From contig SFHY01000059.1 in assembly GCA_004556255.1 (NCBI GenBank), positions 1 to 7,680 of the forward strand: a DNA stretch of 7,680 nucleotides, in the 5' to 3' direction. The translations under genes and the position numbers were made by a program. The DNA comes from Lactobacillus delbrueckii. Its GTDB lineage: Bacteria > Bacillota > Bacilli > Lactobacillales > Lactobacillaceae. Under the pieces are notes generated by a model that saw nothing but the letters and a program-made list of their open reading frames with translations, made no database searches and was not told the origin of the DNA. Below are positions 7,419 to 7,680 of the stretch, one piece after another (within the stretch, counting starts at the first letter, position 1; each line of letters starts with the position of its first letter).

Positions 7419-7527
7419 TGCCGTGGAAGCAGATGAAGCTGTATCTGTGCTGTCTTCTGCGGTGCCGCTTGGCGCTTTTGCCGTCGCGTTCCAGGATTTT
7501 TTCCATTTCCAAAATAAAATTGAACAT
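7411..7527 (-). CDS. Short ORF (38 codons) overlapping the exporter start; possible leader peptide or frameshifted N-terminus
   Basis: The ATG at 7527-7525 is eight bases after a good ribosome site, AGGAG (7540-7536). The 38-residue product begins MFNFILEMEKILERDGK, has a basic stretch KRHRRRQHR (20-28) and ends with TAA at 7413-7411. That stop overlaps the ATG of the exporter as ATGATTAA, the layout of translational coupling. No family is recognised. Two readings are open: a real coupling peptide, or the true N-terminus of the exporter broken by one extra base. For the second, deleting one T from the TTTTATTTT stretch gives MFNFIWKWKKSW running straight into the exporter frame. The composition of the peptide looks unlike a normal protein, while the exporter frame over the same bases reads as an Ala/Ser/Thr-rich linker. 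Confidence 0.35.
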   Translation of the reverse strand: MFNFILEMEKILERDGKSAKRHRRRQHRYSFICFHGND

Positions 7528-7535
7528 CGTTTTTG

Positions 7536-7540
7536 CTCCT
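7536..7540 (-). promoter_or_regulatory. Ribosome binding site ahead of the exporter region
   Basis: AGGAG (within GATGAGGAGC) on the minus strand is the only clear Shine-Dalgarno site upstream of the ABC exporter. It is ideally spaced for the ATG at 7527, which is one frame off from the exporter. It therefore decides against the long TTG start at 7574 and suggests that translation of this transcript begins at 7527. Confidence 0.65.
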
Positions 7541-7562
7541 CATCTATTGAACTTGCAAGGCA

Positions 7563-7589
7563 ATTGTAGGCCAAGGAGCGGGCCGTAAA
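7563..7589 (-). promoter_or_regulatory. Possible promoter of the ABC exporter
   Basis: TACAAT (7568-7563) is a good -10 on the minus strand. The nearest -35-like element is TTTACG (7589-7584), with a short 15-base spacer. Transcription would start near 7556, just upstream of the ribosome site at 7536-7540. An alternative is TTGGCC (7574-7569) with TTCAAT 17 bases further on, also weak. A promoter is expected here because a terminator for the preceding gene stands at 7641-7680. Confidence 0.35.
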
Positions 7590-7640
7590 CGAAAGCCGTC
7601 AAATTTGCCGCTTTTCGCGTCATTTTCGTCAGAAAAAGGC

Positions 7641-7680
7641 AAAAGAAAAAGAGCGAAGCTCACGGATGGAGTTTCGCTCT
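7641..7680 (-). terminator. Intrinsic terminator of a minus-strand gene beyond the right edge
   Basis: AGAGCGAA (7650-7657) pairs with TTCGCTCT (7673-7680), and the stem continues inward through G-T, C-G, T-A and C-G pairs to a 7-nt loop (7662-7668). Read on the minus strand, the stem is followed by TTTTTCTTTT (from about 7650 down to 7641), a good termination run. Nothing can be said about a T-run on the plus side because the window ends there. Confidence 0.75.

Overview
The window reads as chromosomal housekeeping DNA of a low-GC-lineage Gram-positive whose coding DNA is nonetheless GC-rich at third positions while its intergenic stretches are AT-rich. That contrast, the strong AGGAGG-type ribosome sites, the signal peptide style and the gene families point to a lactic acid bacterium, most likely Lactobacillus delbrueckii or a close relative. 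This identification is inference from composition and family resemblance, not from a database match.

Layout, left to right. 1-63: a long-stem intrinsic terminator belonging to a gene off the left edge. 194-2581: a two-gene plus-strand operon with its own promoter and terminator. It encodes a polar amino acid (glutamine-type) ABC importer: a fused substrate-binding/permease protein (282-1739) and its ATPase (1759-2505). 2587-4033: a separate plus-strand unit encoding an AzgA/PbuG-like purine permease, whose roughly 100-nt leader carries an exact match to the Gram-positive PurBox operator. 4063-4092: a terminator hairpin serving the two convergent units. 4110-5648 (minus): a CLC-type chloride/proton antiporter with a C-terminal RCK_C-like domain. 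5721-7418 (minus): an ABC half-exporter of the multidrug/peptide type. 7641-7680: a terminator for a minus-strand gene beyond the right edge.

All five main genes are membrane transport genes: amino acid uptake, purine base uptake, chloride/proton exchange and drug- or peptide-type export. They form at least three transcription units facing each other across the shared terminator, and nothing in the sequence ties them into one pathway. Amino acid and purine scavenging suits a nutritionally demanding lactic acid bacterium, and chloride/proton exchange suits an acid-producing one.

I see no mobile element, CRISPR array, phage gene, tRNA or rRNA, and no convincing new system. The points most worth a second look are the start region of the ABC exporter, where the best ribosome site opens a different frame (a 38-codon overlapping ORF or a one-base frameshift), and the PurBox in the purine permease leader. 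Gaps not covered by genes are all under 300 bases.
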